Of a stretch of DNA of 64,000 bases, positions 44,472-54,358 are shown piece after piece. This stretch comes from Streptomyces formicae (lineage in GTDB: Bacteria; Actinomycetota; Actinomycetes; Streptomycetales; Streptomycetaceae). A program made the translations under genes and the position numbers. How positions within the stretch are numbered: position 1 is the stretch's first letter; each line of letters begins with the position of its first letter. The notes under the pieces were generated by a model. It was given only the letters and a program-made list of their open reading frames with translations, ran no database searches and was not told where the DNA came from. The DNA is taken from contig NZ_CP071872.1 in assembly GCF_022647665.1 (NCBI RefSeq), positions 3,534,001 to 3,598,000 of the forward strand. The letters run 5' to 3'.

Positions 44472-47400
44472 TCACGCCCGCTTCAGCCGCAGCGTCACCA
44501 GCTCGAACGCACGCAGCGTCAGGAACACCGTGTCGCCCGCGCGCTGCGGCGGTGCCGCCTCGGAGAGCGGCCTCTCCAGCAGGTCGGTCGCCGTCGCCTC
44601 CGCCACCTGGAAGCCCGCCGTCAGCGCCGCCCGGGCACGCCCGCCGCGCGACTCGTGGAAGCGGACCACGACATCGCCGCTCCCGTCGTCCGCCAGCTTC
44701 ACGGCGGTGACCACGACCGCGTCGTTGTCCACCGTGACCAGCGGCGCCACCGCCGCATCCGCACCGGTGACCGTCCGCTCCGGCAGATTGATCCGGTAGC
44801 CCTCGCGGACCGCGTCGCCGATCGCCGCGCCCGGCACGAGCGCATGGCGGAAGCGGTGCATTCCCTGGTCGGTCTCCGGGTCGGGGAAGCGCGGGGCGCG
44901 CAGCAGCGAGACGCGGACCGTGGTCGTCGTACCGGAGTCGGCGGCACGGACCGTGCGGGTCACGTCATGGCCGTACGTGGAGTCGTTGACCAGCGCCACG
45001 CCCCACTCCGGCTCCTCGATGTGCACGAAGCGGTGGTTGCACGCCTCGAACTTGGCCGCCTCCCAGCTGGTGTTGGTGTGGGTCGCCCGGTGGAAGTGAC
45101 CGAACTGCGTCTCGGAGGCGTACCGGTCGGCGTGCACGTCCAGCGGGAACGCCAGCTTCAGGAACTTCTCCGTCTCGTGCCAGTCGACCTCGGTGTCGAT
45201 GTCGAGCCGCTTGGCGCCGGGCGCGAGCGACAGCACCTGGGTGACTCTCGACTCCCCGAAGGAGCGCACGATCCGTACCGCCGCCGTCCCCTGGGCCACC
45301 ACCTCGGAAGCCTCGGCCGGCTCGACCGCGTCGGCGTCCACCAGGTCCGTCACCGTGTTGCGGTAGAACTCGTCGACGTCCCACGCGTCCCACATGTTCG
45401 GGAAGTCGGGGTGGATCTGGAGCAGGTTCGCGGCGCCGCCCGGCGCGACGCTCTCGCGCTCGGCGCCGATGTCGTAAGCGGAGACGACGAGACCGCGCGC
45501 GTCGACCTCCACCCGCAGCAGGCCGTTGTCGAGGACGTACCCGCCGTCCTCGCGCGGATGCCGGTACGAGGCTGCGCCCGGGGCGGGCAGCGCCGCGCCG
45601 CCCGCGGCGACCCCGTGCCGGGCGTGCGGCGCGGAGTTGAACACCAGCTCCGCGGTGCCCTCACCGGCGAGCGCACGCTGGGCGGCGTCGATGATGCCGT
45701 CCAGCTCATCGGCGACGGCCGCGTAGGTCTTCTCGGCCTCGCGGTGCACCCAGGCGATGGACGAGCCGGGCAGGATGTCGTGGAACTGGTGGAGCAGCAC
45801 CGTCTTCCAGACCCGGTCCAACTGCTCGTACGGGTACGGGAACCCGGCCCTGACGGCGGCCGTGGCGGCCCACAGCTCGGCCTCGCGCAGCAGGTGCTCC
45901 GAGCGCCGGTTGCCCTGCTTCGTCTTCGCCTGGCTGGTCAGCGTGGCGCGGTGCAGCTCCAGGTAGAGCTCGCCCACCCACACCGGCGCGTTCGGGTACT
46001 CGGCCTCGGCCTTGGTGAAGAACTCCTCCGGGGTCTCCCAGACGACGGTCGCCGAGCCCTCCAGGTCCCGCATCCGGGCCGCCTTGGCGACCATCTCGCG
46101 CGTCGTGCCGCCGCCGCCGTCGCCCCAGCCGGTCGGGGCGAGCGAGTGCCGGGCCACCCCCTTGTCCTTGAAGTTCCTGGCCGCGTGGGCGATCTCGCTG
46201 CCCTTCATCGAGCAGTTGTAGGTGTCGACGGGCGGGAAGTGGGTGAAGATCCGCGTCCCGTCGATGCCCTCCCACTGGAAGGTGTGGTGCGGGAACTTGT
46301 TGGTCTGGCTCCACGAGATTTTCTGGGTGAGCAGCCACTTGGAGCCCGCCGCCTTGATGATCTGCGGCAGCCCGGCCGCGAAGCCGAAGGTGTCCGGCAG
46401 CCACGCCTCGTCGTTCTCGACGCCGAACTCCTCCAGGAAGAAGCGCTTCCCGTGTACGAACTGACGGGCCATCGCCTCGGAGCCCGGCATGTTCGTGTCC
46501 GACTCCACCCACATGCCGCCGGCCGGCACGAACCGCCCGTCCGCGACGGCCTTCTTCACCTTCGCCCACACCTCGGGCCGGTGCTCCTTGACCCACGCCC
46601 ACTGCTGGGCCTGCGACATGGCGAAGACGAAGTCCGGCTCGTCCTCCAGCAGCGCCGTCATGTTGGACGTCGTCCGCGCGACCTTGCGCACCGTCTCGCG
46701 CAGCGGCCACAGCCACGCCGAGTCGATGTGGGCGTGGCCGACGGCGCTGATGCGGTGCGCGGACGGCTGCGCCGGGGTCGCGAGCACCTCTTCGAGCTGT
46801 GCCCGCGCGGCGGCGGCCGTGCCCTTGACGTCCTGGAGGTCGACCGTGTCCAGCGCCCGGTCGACGGCGCGCAGGATCTCCCAGCGCCTGCCCGAGTCGA
46901 CCGGCAGCTCCTGCATCAGCTCGCCGAGGACCTCGAGGTCCATGACCAGCTGCCACACCGCCTCCTCGAAGACGGCGAGGTCCATCCGGGTCAGCTTGTA
47001 CTGGGGGTCGCTGCCCGCGGTCTCCTTGTCGCCGAGCTGCGTCGGCAGGAAGGGGTGGTAGTCGAGGATGACCGGGTTGGACGCGGCCTCGATGTGCAGC
47101 CGCACCTCCTCGCCGCCCGCGACGGGCGCCCCGATGCGCACCCACTGGTTGCGCGGGTTGAGCCCCTTCACCGGGGTGCCGTCGGGCCGGTAGACGAGCC
47201 CCTCGCACTGGAAGCCGGGCATGTTCTCGTCGAAGCCGAGGTCGAGGATCGCCTCGACGGTCTTCCCGGCCCACTCGGCCGGCACGGTCCCGGTGACGCG
47301 GAACCAGCACGTGCCCCACGGAGCGCCCCACATCGCGCCGACGTCGATCGGAGTCGGCTCGGCCGCCAGCCCTTCGGCGACCGGGACGGGCTCGCCGGGC

Positions 47401-47513
47401 GCGTTCCAGACGGCCACCTCCAGCGGCACGGAGGCCGAGTACACGGCGGGGCGGATCCGCTCGTCGAGCACGCGCTTGAGGCGGGCTTCGACGAGGCTGC
47501 GGTCGTCATGCAT
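44472..47513 (-). CDS. GH38 alpha-mannosidase (intracellular)
   Basis: This 1013-residue enzyme has an N-terminal Ig-like domain, then a GH38 catalytic domain with the zinc site GHAHID (His260, His262, Asp264), the nucleophile Asp374 in WLPDTFGF and the zinc-binding LLHQFHD segment, followed by the family beta-sandwich domains. GH38 enzymes trim alpha-mannose with retention. There is no signal peptide. It is the last gene of a minus-strand unit with GH85, GH5 and ABC genes, so it most likely trims mannose-rich N-glycan fragments after uptake. The ATG at 47513 is 60 bases after the GH85 stop. Confidence 0.92.
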   Translation of the reverse strand: MHDDRSLVEARLKRVLDERIRPAVYSASVPLEVAVWNAPGEPVPVAEGLAAEPTPIDVGAMWGAPWGTCWFRVTGTVPAEWAGKTVEAILDLGFDENMPGFQCEGLVYRPDGTPVKGLNPRNQWVRIGAPVAGGEEVRLHIEAASNPVILDYHPFLPTQLGDKETAGSDPQYKLTRMDLAVFEEAVWQLVMDLEVLGELMQELPVDSGRRWEILRAVDRALDTVDLQDVKGTAAAARAQLEEVLATPAQPSAHRISAVGHAHIDSAWLWPLRETVRKVARTTSNMTALLEDEPDFVFAMSQAQQWAWVKEHRPEVWAKVKKAVADGRFVPAGGMWVESDTNMPGSEAMARQFVHGKRFFLEEFGVENDEAWLPDTFGFAAGLPQIIKAAGSKWLLTQKISWSQTNKFPHHTFQWEGIDGTRIFTHFPPVDTYNCSMKGSEIAHAARNFKDKGVARHSLAPTGWGDGGGGTTREMVAKAARMRDLEGSATVVWETPEEFFTKAEAEYPNAPVWVGELYLELHRATLTSQAKTKQGNRRSEHLLREAELWAATAAVRAGFPYPYEQLDRVWKTVLLHQFHDILPGSSIAWVHREAEKTYAAVADELDGIIDAAQRALAGEGTAELVFNSAPHARHGVAAGGAALPAPGAASYRHPREDGGYVLDNGLLRVEVDARGLVVSAYDIGAERESVAPGGAANLLQIHPDFPNMWDAWDVDEFYRNTVTDLVDADAVEPAEASEVVAQGTAAVRIVRSFGESRVTQVLSLAPGAKRLDIDTEVDWHETEKFLKLAFPLDVHADRYASETQFGHFHRATHTNTSWEAAKFEACNHRFVHIEEPEWGVALVNDSTYGHDVTRTVRAADSGTTTTVRVSLLRAPRFPDPETDQGMHRFRHALVPGAAIGDAVREGYRINLPERTVTGADAAVAPLVTVDNDAVVVTAVKLADDGSGDVVVRFHESRGGRARAALTAGFQVAEATATDLLERPLSEAAPPQRAGDTVFLTLRAFELVTLRLKRA

Positions 47514-47573
47514 GAGGGTCTGCTCCGTAGAGGGTGAGGGTGGGTATTGCAGGAACTGCAGGGGTGACCGGTG

Positions 47574-49637
47574 TTACCAGGGATGCACGGTGGAAGCCGC
47601 GCCGGACGTGGCGTACAGCTCGCCGACGGCACGGACCTCGAAGCGCGCCTCGGTCTCGCCCTGCTCCGGCCGCAGAGCGGAGACGTGGAACGCGCTCTGG
47701 CAGGTGCCGCCGAGGAAGCGCCGGGTGCCGTCCGGCAGCATCCGGTGCAGCTCGTAGTGGCGTACGGGACCCGGCGCCGCGCTCCAGCGCAGCCGCAGCG
47801 CCGTCTCGCCTGCCGCCGTCGCGCTGTCGGTGACGCGCAGCTCCGCGGGTGCGGCCGGCGAGACGACCTCGTCGCGCACGGCCAGAGCGCCCAGCCGGTA
47901 GGCCACGGCGCCGGGGCCGGTGAGCCGGACGCCGAGCCCGTGGACGGTGCCGGAGAGCGTGCCGATCCGCAGCGTCGCGGTCGTCCAGCCGGCACCGCCG
48001 CGCAGCGTGCCCGCCGGGAGATACGTGTACGGGACCGGGGCGCCGGGCGCGCCGGGCTCGCCCGTGGCGACCGCGAGCTCGACGGTCACATCGCCCGCGT
48101 CGGCGCGGTGCGTGAGCTCGACGACGGTGGCATCGGAGAGCGGCAGCCTGGTCGCGTACAGCTCGACGGTGACCGGCGCGTCGATGTCGCCGTCGACCAG
48201 CAGGCTGCTGCCGCCGCGCCAGGCGGCGGCGAAGTCGAACGAGACGGCCGGCCGGCGGCCCTCGGTGCGCACCACCCAGCGGCGGCCCGGCAGCCGGTCC
48301 TGAAGCCCCAGATGGTTCCACTGGGCGTCGGACACGGCCGTGCCGCCGTCGTACCAGCGCAGCCCGTGACCGGTGTTGAAGGTCGTCGCGAACGGCAGCG
48401 CGGTCACCGTCGACCGGTCGGCGACGGCGGTCGCCGGAGCGCGCCACCCGCTCGCGCCGTCCGGCTGGGACGGGTCCAGCGACTGGCCCGTCCAGAACCG
48501 GTCGTCGGCGGCGTGGAACTGGCCAGGAGTGCGCCCGGCGGGCAGCTGGTTGCGGGTCCACTCGGGCCGGTAGAAGCCGTACGACACGACGTGGTCGCGG
48601 CCCCGGGGAATGATCGCGTCCCAGTCGACCGCCTTGTTCCAGCCGCTCGCCTCGACGTCGACTCCGGCCCACAACTCGTAGCGGCTGCGGTCGAGTTCAC
48701 CGGCGAGCGTCCCCGAGGAGGCGAGTTTCGACGCCGTCCAGCGGAAGTCGACGAACATCGAGTCGGCGGTCTCGAAGAACGGCCGGTTCAGCGCGTTGAG
48801 CGCGCCCTGCCAGCTCACCGAGCCGCTCGTGGTCATGGAGTCGTACCAGGTGACGCGCTGGCCCTTTGCTGCACCCAGCTCCCTGAGCTCGGTGAGGAAG
48901 CCGAGCATCGCGGTGGCGAGCGCACTGTCCCCGCCGTCGGTCTCGGCGTTGACGAACCAGCCGTCGAAGCCGTACGCCTCCGCCACCGCCACCAGCTGCG
49001 CCGCGAGCGGAAAGTGACCCGAGGCGTCCTTCTGCACGAGGTCGCGGGTCCACTGGAGCTGCCCGCCGTAGGCGACGGGCGGCAGGAAGACATTGCCCAG
49101 GACGGGCACGCCGTGCCGGTGGGCCGCGTCCACGATCGGGGCGTTCGGCGCGAGGATCAGGCCCTCGCCCGACGAGCCGCCCCAGAAGACCAGCTCGTCG
49201 ATGTACGCCCAGTGCGTGAGGGCGTAGTAGTCGGCCGTTGCCGCGCCCTGCGACGGGTTGAGCGACGTGGGGCCGAAGGACACCAGCGACTGGATCCGGG
49301 CCTGGCCGGCGCGGGCCGTGGTGTTCACCGGCACCGGCGTGAAGCGCTGCGCCAGCGGCACACTCGCCGCGTTGAACGCCAGGTCCGCGTCGTCCTCGGC
49401 CCGCCATTCCTTGAGGCTGCGCCAGGTGATGCCCGTACCGGGGGCGCCGGCGGGCAGCGAGTCCGGGTACCAGTACGAGGCGTACGGCTGGAGGCCGGCG
49501 GCCTCCGCGGCGGTCCGGGCCGCGGTGGCCGCTCCGGCCGCGGTGGCGGGCGCGGCCGGGGCGAGGAAGGCGGCCGCCGCCCCCGCGGCACCCGCGAGGA
49601 CGACGCTGCGGCGGCTCGGTTCGACGGTATGGGTCAT
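47574..49637 (-). CDS. Secreted GH85 endo-beta-N-acetylglucosaminidase
   Basis: This 687-residue enzyme has a twin-arginine signal (SRRSVVLAGAAGAA), a GH85 barrel with the key pair in GWFVNAETDG (Asn230, Glu232) and C-terminal beta domains, including a fibronectin-like tail (YELHRMLPDGTRRF). GH85 enzymes cut between the two GlcNAc residues of the N-glycan core and free the glycan from protein. The ATG at 49637 has GGAG at 6 bases and starts a normal Tat signal. An alternative ATG at 49718 overlaps the GH5 stop (ATGA) and adds 27 residues containing a duplicated NTQYG; coupling makes this alternative possible. Its products would go to the transporter and to GH38/GH5. Confidence 0.92.
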   Translation of the reverse strand: MTHTVEPSRRSVVLAGAAGAAAAFLAPAAPATAAGAATAARTAAEAAGLQPYASYWYPDSLPAGAPGTGITWRSLKEWRAEDDADLAFNAASVPLAQRFTPVPVNTTARAGQARIQSLVSFGPTSLNPSQGAATADYYALTHWAYIDELVFWGGSSGEGLILAPNAPIVDAAHRHGVPVLGNVFLPPVAYGGQLQWTRDLVQKDASGHFPLAAQLVAVAEAYGFDGWFVNAETDGGDSALATAMLGFLTELRELGAAKGQRVTWYDSMTTSGSVSWQGALNALNRPFFETADSMFVDFRWTASKLASSGTLAGELDRSRYELWAGVDVEASGWNKAVDWDAIIPRGRDHVVSYGFYRPEWTRNQLPAGRTPGQFHAADDRFWTGQSLDPSQPDGASGWRAPATAVADRSTVTALPFATTFNTGHGLRWYDGGTAVSDAQWNHLGLQDRLPGRRWVVRTEGRRPAVSFDFAAAWRGGSSLLVDGDIDAPVTVELYATRLPLSDATVVELTHRADAGDVTVELAVATGEPGAPGAPVPYTYLPAGTLRGGAGWTTATLRIGTLSGTVHGLGVRLTGPGAVAYRLGALAVRDEVVSPAAPAELRVTDSATAAGETALRLRWSAAPGPVRHYELHRMLPDGTRRFLGGTCQSAFHVSALRPEQGETEARFEVRAVGELYATSGAASTVHPW

Positions 49638-49714
49638 GACGGGCTCCGTTTCGGTGGCGGGCGAGGGACGGTGCTTTCCGTACTGCGTGTTGCCGTACTG
49701 CGTGTTGCCGGTGG

Positions 49715-50965
49715 TCATCGGACCTGGTCCGGGGTGACCACCTCGGTGATCCCGCGGGCGGCCAGATGCCCGGCGTCGTGCGCGCGGCTCGCGAGCACGA
49801 CCGCGGGGCGGGCGCCGTCCGCCGTGAGCCGGGCGAACGCCTCGAAGACGGCGCCGCCGGGCGCGCACACCGAGCGACCCGGGGCGGTGCCGTCGTCACC
49901 CGCGTCCACGACGAGGGCGGTGGTGCGCGGGGCCGGCCGGCAGGGGCGGGCGCGCTGCTCCTCGACGATGCGGGCGATGGTCTTCCCGGCCGGCTTGACC
50001 TCCCGGTCGCTCGTCATCAGCCCCAGGCTGTACTCCAGCTCGGGGAAGTCGGCGAGCGAACGCGACACGTCGTGCGAGCACCACCAGGTGACGCCCCACA
50101 GGTCCTGGCAGTCCAGGGCGCCCGCGACGGTCGCCTCGGTGAAGGTGCCCGCGTGCTCGGCCGGGATCAGCGGCGCGGGCGCGCCGACCTCCTGGAGCCA
50201 CACCGGGCGGTGCGGATCCTCGGCCCACGCCTTGGACAGCTCGATGAGGTACGCGGCGTGGTGCTCGGTGGCCGTGCCCGTACGCCCGTGGCGCTGGGCC
50301 GTGCCGTTGAAGACCCACGAGTGCACGGCGGTGAGGGCGCCCAGGCGGGCGGAGTGCGCGGGCGTGAACGGCTGGTCGTCCTGGTACCAGGCGGCGTCGT
50401 ACTCGGCGTGCAGATGCAGCTTGCCGGGCGCGCCCTCCTCGCAGGCGTCGAGCAGTCGGACGAGCCAGCGCTCCGCCTGCTCCGGCGTGATGCGGTCGGG
50501 GTCCGGGTGCGGCCCGGAGGAGAACTGGTTGACCTCGTTGCCGATGGTCATGCCGATGAAGTTCGGCCGGTCGGCGAGGGCCGCGGCGAGCGTGCGCAGG
50601 TACGCGGCCTGGCCCGACACCACGTCCGGATCGCTGAAGATGTTGCGCCGGTGCCAGGTCTGCGTCCAGGCCGGCAGGAAGTCGAAGCTCGACAGATGCC
50701 CCTGGAGGCCGTCGACGTTGACGTCCAGTCCCCGCTCGGCGGCGGCGTCGGCCAGCTGCACGAGCTGCTCGACGGCGCGCGGGCGGATGAGGGTGCGGTT
50801 GGGCTGGAAGACGGGCCAGAGCGGGAACACCCGGATGTGGTCGAGGCCGAGCGCCGCGATGGAGTCCAGGTCGGCCCGTACGGCGTCGAGGTCGAAGTCG
50901 AGCCAGTGGTGGAACCACCCCTGGCTGGGCGTGTAGTTGGCGCCGAAGCGCACCGTGGAGGTCAT
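49715..50965 (-). CDS. GH5-like beta-mannosidase candidate (N-glycan core)
   Basis: This 416-residue cytoplasmic protein has a TIM-barrel GH5 pattern: RVFPLWPVFQP, acid/base Glu144 in IGNEVNQF and nucleophile Glu259 in WLQEVGAP. Its place between GH85 and the ABC transporter recalls GH5_18 enzymes of N-glycan loci (for example in Bifidobacterium), which cut Man-beta-1,4-GlcNAc left after mannose trimming. Subfamily assignment is inference from context and length. It has no signal peptide. The last about 70 residues look like an extra alpha/beta tail that ends in ARGITEVVTPDQVR. The ribosome site before 50965 is weak. Confidence 0.8.
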   Translation of the reverse strand: MTSTVRFGANYTPSQGWFHHWLDFDLDAVRADLDSIAALGLDHIRVFPLWPVFQPNRTLIRPRAVEQLVQLADAAAERGLDVNVDGLQGHLSSFDFLPAWTQTWHRRNIFSDPDVVSGQAAYLRTLAAALADRPNFIGMTIGNEVNQFSSGPHPDPDRITPEQAERWLVRLLDACEEGAPGKLHLHAEYDAAWYQDDQPFTPAHSARLGALTAVHSWVFNGTAQRHGRTGTATEHHAAYLIELSKAWAEDPHRPVWLQEVGAPAPLIPAEHAGTFTEATVAGALDCQDLWGVTWWCSHDVSRSLADFPELEYSLGLMTSDREVKPAGKTIARIVEEQRARPCRPAPRTTALVVDAGDDGTAPGRSVCAPGGAVFEAFARLTADGARPAVVLASRAHDAGHLAARGITEVVTPDQVR

Positions 50966-51019
50966 GTGCGTCAGAGGTTCCTTGGAAGCGGGGGCCGGGG
51001 CGGGGACGTCGCGGGGGCG

Positions 51020-51895
51020 TCAGCCCTTGACGGCGCCCTCGCCGACCCCGCGGAAGAAGTAGCGCTGGAGGCAGGCGAAGAGGACGATCAGCGGCATGAC
51101 GGCGATGATCGTGCCGGCCGCGACGAGGCGTTCGTCGTTGGCGAAGGTGCCGTGCAGATAGTTCAGTCCGATGGTCAGCGTGAAGTTCTGCGGATCGCTG
51201 AGAACGATGAGCGGCCACAGGAAGTCGTCCCACGCGCCCATGAAGGCGAAGATGGCGACGACCGCCAGCGTGCCCCTGACCGAGGGCAGGGCGATCCGCA
51301 CGAACCGCTGCCAGACGTTGGCGCCGTCGACGAACGCGGCCTCCTCGATCTCGTACGGCAGGTTGAGGAAGGCGTTGCGCATCAGCAGCACGTTCAGGGC
51401 CGAGACGGACAGCGGCAGCAGCACACCGACGAGCGTGTTGTTCAGGCCGAGGTCACGCATGGTCGTGAACTGGGCGATGATGATGCCCTCGACGGGCACG
51501 AGCATCGCCAGGATGAACGCGAGCGTGGCGAACCTGCGGCCCCGGTAGCGCAGCCGGGCGAGCGCGTATCCGGCCAGTGCGGCACCGACGCAGTTGGTCA
51601 GGACGTTGGCGACCGCGACCTTGAGCGAGTTCAGCGCGTAGTCCCAGACCGGGATGGTCTGGGCGACGCGGCTGTAGTTGCCGAGGGTGGGGTCGTCCGG
51701 CAGGAAGCTCGGCGGGGAGCTGAAGATGTCCTCGTGCGGCCCCTTGAGCGAGGTCGACAGCTGCCACAGGAACGGCCCGACGGTCAGCGCGAGGACGGCG
51801 AGGAGCAGCACGTACCGCAGCGCGATCTCCCAGACGGGCATCCGGCGCCCGCCTTCCGGGTTCGTGCGTCGTGTCTTGTGTGTTCTCCCGTTCAC
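51020..51895 (-). CDS. CUT1 sugar ABC transporter permease (MalG-like)
   Basis: This 291-residue permease has six hydrophobic segments and the EAA loop EAAFVDGANVWQRF. The GTG at 51895 was chosen because AGGAGG lies 6 bases upstream and it overlaps the MalF stop (GTGA). With the MalF-like permease and the lipoprotein it probably imports glycans released by GH85. No ATPase gene is present. Confidence 0.93.
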   Translation of the reverse strand: MNGRTHKTRRTNPEGGRRMPVWEIALRYVLLLAVLALTVGPFLWQLSTSLKGPHEDIFSSPPSFLPDDPTLGNYSRVAQTIPVWDYALNSLKVAVANVLTNCVGAALAGYALARLRYRGRRFATLAFILAMLVPVEGIIIAQFTTMRDLGLNNTLVGVLLPLSVSALNVLLMRNAFLNLPYEIEEAAFVDGANVWQRFVRIALPSVRGTLAVVAIFAFMGAWDDFLWPLIVLSDPQNFTLTIGLNYLHGTFANDERLVAAGTIIAVMPLIVLFACLQRYFFRGVGEGAVKG

Positions 51896-52878
51896 GCGTC
51901 CTCCTTCCGGTCGGCGCGCAGCACCAGCAGCATCAGGGCGACGGTGACGACGAAGACGACCACCGAGATCGCGGAGGCGTAGCCGACGCGGCCGGTCAGC
52001 CCGGTACCGGTGCGCTGGACGAGCATGACGAGGGTGGTGTCCTCGCCCGCGGGGCCGCCGTCGGGGCCCGCCATCAGATAGACCTCGGAGAAGACCTTGA
52101 AGGCGTTGACCGAGGAGAGCGCGCCGACCAGCACCATCGTGGAGCGGACCGCGGGCAGGGTGACGGCGAGGAATCGCCGCACGGCGCCCGCGCCGTCCAC
52201 GGACGCGGCCTCGTGCAGCTCGCGCGGGACGTTGGCCAGCGCGGCCAGATAAATGATCATGTAGTAGCCGAGGCCCTTCCAGACCGTGACCATCATGGCG
52301 CTCAGCAGGAGCAGCCACTGGTCGCTGAGGAAGCCGACCTTGCCGACCCCCACCGCCTCCAGCACCGCGTTGACCAGTCCGCGCTCGTCGAGCAGCCACA
52401 CCCAGATCAGGCCGACCACCACGATGGAGGCGACGACGGGGGTGTAGAAGGCGGAGCGGAAGAAGGTGATGCCGGGGATCTGCTTCTGTACGAGGAGTGC
52501 CAGCAGCAGCGGCAGGATCACCAGGGCGGGGACGACTCCGAGGACGTACAGCGTGCTGTTGCGCAGCCCGGTCCAGAACATCTCGTCGCCGAGCATCTCC
52601 TGGAAGTTGGCCAGGCCCACGAACTGCCCCGGGACCAGGGTCCTGCGGTCCGTGAAGGAGTTGACCACCGTGGAGAGGAACGGGTACAGGCTGAAGGCAC
52701 CGGCGATCAGCAGCCCCGGGGCGGCGAACAGCCAGGGACTGGTGGGCAGATGCCGTCTGATCCGGGGCGCGGCGGCGCTGCCCGCGCGGGTGCGCCGGCC
52801 GGGGGCCGGGCTCTTCGGCGCGGGCCCCGCAGCACCGGTGTCGGAGGAGGCCGCCGTGGCGGCGGTGGGGGTCTTCAT
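51892..52878 (-). CDS. CUT1 sugar ABC transporter permease (MalF-like)
   Basis: This 328-residue permease has an Ala/Pro-rich cytoplasmic tail of about 45 residues, six hydrophobic segments and the EAA loop EAASVDGAGAVRRF. It overlaps the MalG gene by four bases and follows the lipoprotein gene by 14 bases. Confidence 0.93.
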   Translation of the reverse strand: MKTPTAATAASSDTGAAGPAPKSPAPGRRTRAGSAAAPRIRRHLPTSPWLFAAPGLLIAGAFSLYPFLSTVVNSFTDRRTLVPGQFVGLANFQEMLGDEMFWTGLRNSTLYVLGVVPALVILPLLLALLVQKQIPGITFFRSAFYTPVVASIVVVGLIWVWLLDERGLVNAVLEAVGVGKVGFLSDQWLLLLSAMMVTVWKGLGYYMIIYLAALANVPRELHEAASVDGAGAVRRFLAVTLPAVRSTMVLVGALSSVNAFKVFSEVYLMAGPDGGPAGEDTTLVMLVQRTGTGLTGRVGYASAISVVVFVVTVALMLLVLRADRKEDA

Positions 52879-52892
52879 GGCAGGTCCGGGTC

Positions 52893-54182
52893 TCAGCTCT
52901 GCTTCAGCAGCTTGTCGCACGCCTTGACAGCGTTGTCGAGCGCTTCCTCGGGGCTCTGCTTGCCCTGGAGCGCCTTGGCGACGGAGTTGCGCAGCTCGGT
53001 CTTCATCTGCTCGCTCATCAGCACCGGGGTGTAATTGACCGCGGTCTTCAGGGACTTGGCGGCGGCGATGCGCACCCGCGTCTCGTCCGTGCCGTCCTCC
53101 TTGGTGAAGTACGGGTCGTCGAGGGAGCCCGCGGTGCTCGGGAAGATGGCGACCTGCTTGGCGAACTCCATCTGGTGCTGCGCGTCGGTGACGAAGTGCG
53201 CGAAGGCGACGGCGGCCGGGGTCTGCTTGGTCCGGGCGTTCACCATCACGCCCATCACGTACATGTTGTCCTTGCCGGTGCTGCTGATCTGCTCGGTGAT
53301 CCCGATGTTCTTGTAGAGCGTCGGGGCTTCCTTCTCGAACTTGGCGAGGTCCAGCGCCGAGCCCGGGTTCATCGCCACGGCCTGGGTGAGGAACTTCTTG
53401 CCGGCCGACTCGGGTGTCGCGGTCAGCGCCTGCGGGTCGAGCGCCTTGGCGTCGTACAACTCCTTGTACTTGGTGAGGAGTTCGACGCCCTTGGGCTCGT
53501 TGAAGGCGAAGCCGGTGCCCTCGTCGTTCATCAGCCGGACGCCGTAGCGGCCGAAGTCCTCGATGGTGGGGATGTTGGCCAGGGTGGCGATCTCCCCCTT
53601 GCTCTTCTCGGCCAGCTGGAGCGACTGCGCGAAGAGCTCGTCGTACGTCGTCGGCGGCTTCTCGGGGTCGAGACCCGCGTCCTTGAACAGCTGCTTGTTG
53701 TAGAAGAGCGGGCCGGTGTTGAGGTACCACGGGAAGGCGTACGTGCCCTCCATGCCCGGGATCTGGTGGCCCGCCCACGCGCCCGGCAGGTACTCCTTCT
53801 TGTACTGCGCGGCCGTCTTGTCGAGGTCGAGCGCGAGACCGGCCTTGGCCAGCGGGGCGACCAGGTCGGGGGAGACGTTCACGACGTCGGGCAGCGTGCC
53901 GCCCGCGGCGTCGGCGCTGATCTTGTCCGCGTAGCCCTCGGCGGGCTGGTCGATCCACTTCACCTCGGTGCCGGGGTACTTCTTCTCGAACTCCGCGATG
54001 AGCCCGGTGAAGTACGGCTTGAAGTTGGCCTGCAGGTTCCAGGTCTGGAACGTGATCTTGCCTTCGACCTTGCCGGAGGCGTCAGCCGCCCCGGTGCCGC
54101 CGGAACCGGCGCCACAGGCGCTGAGCGGCAGGACGACGGCGAGGGCGGCGGCGGTGGCGACTGCTCTGCGGGAGATACGCAC
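52893..54182 (-). CDS. Sugar ABC transporter substrate-binding lipoprotein
   Basis: This 429-residue family-1 solute-binding lipoprotein begins VRISRRAVATAAA, with the lipobox LSAC at about residue 23. I chose the GTG at 54182 because the signal peptide starts there and AAGGAG lies about 10 bases upstream; the long frame above it is rich in Arg and precedes the promoter. It is the first gene of the minus-strand N-glycan unit. The ligand is inferred to be a glycan fragment from GH85. Confidence 0.9.
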   Translation of the reverse strand: MRISRRAVATAAALAVVLPLSACGAGSGGTGAADASGKVEGKITFQTWNLQANFKPYFTGLIAEFEKKYPGTEVKWIDQPAEGYADKISADAAGGTLPDVVNVSPDLVAPLAKAGLALDLDKTAAQYKKEYLPGAWAGHQIPGMEGTYAFPWYLNTGPLFYNKQLFKDAGLDPEKPPTTYDELFAQSLQLAEKSKGEIATLANIPTIEDFGRYGVRLMNDEGTGFAFNEPKGVELLTKYKELYDAKALDPQALTATPESAGKKFLTQAVAMNPGSALDLAKFEKEAPTLYKNIGITEQISSTGKDNMYVMGVMVNARTKQTPAAVAFAHFVTDAQHQMEFAKQVAIFPSTAGSLDDPYFTKEDGTDETRVRIAAAKSLKTAVNYTPVLMSEQMKTELRNSVAKALQGKQSPEEALDNAVKACDKLLKQS

Positions 54183-54262
54183 GGTGAAACGGCTCCTTTG
54201 CTCGGCCCGGGCGTGACGGCAGCGTCCCCCGCGCACAAGGCCGCGGCGGATGCTGCCAGCAG

Positions 54263-54292
54263 ACCCTGCATTGCGGCCGCGGAGAAAGTCAA
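54263..54292 (-). promoter_or_regulatory. Candidate promoter of the N-glycan transporter unit
   Basis: On the minus strand TTGACT (54287-54292) is followed after 18 bases by CAGGGT (54263-54268). The -10 is weak. The palindromic LacI sites at 54371-54408 lie about 80 bases upstream of it. Confidence 0.4.
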
Positions 54293-54358
54293 TGATTCGT
54301 TCGAAGAAATTCATTTCTCCTAACATTTTCGCAGGTCAGAGGCGTGTTGCTGTGAGGG

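Noticed and set aside
49638..49718. GH85 start at 49718 with a duplicated 15-base segment (49680-49709)
   Set aside because: It overlaps the GH5 stop in a coupling arrangement, but the ribosome site and a normal Tat signal favour 49637; kept only as an alternative.
54183..54326. N-terminal extension of the N-glycan binding lipoprotein
   Set aside because: The added residues precede the signal peptide and run over the candidate promoter.
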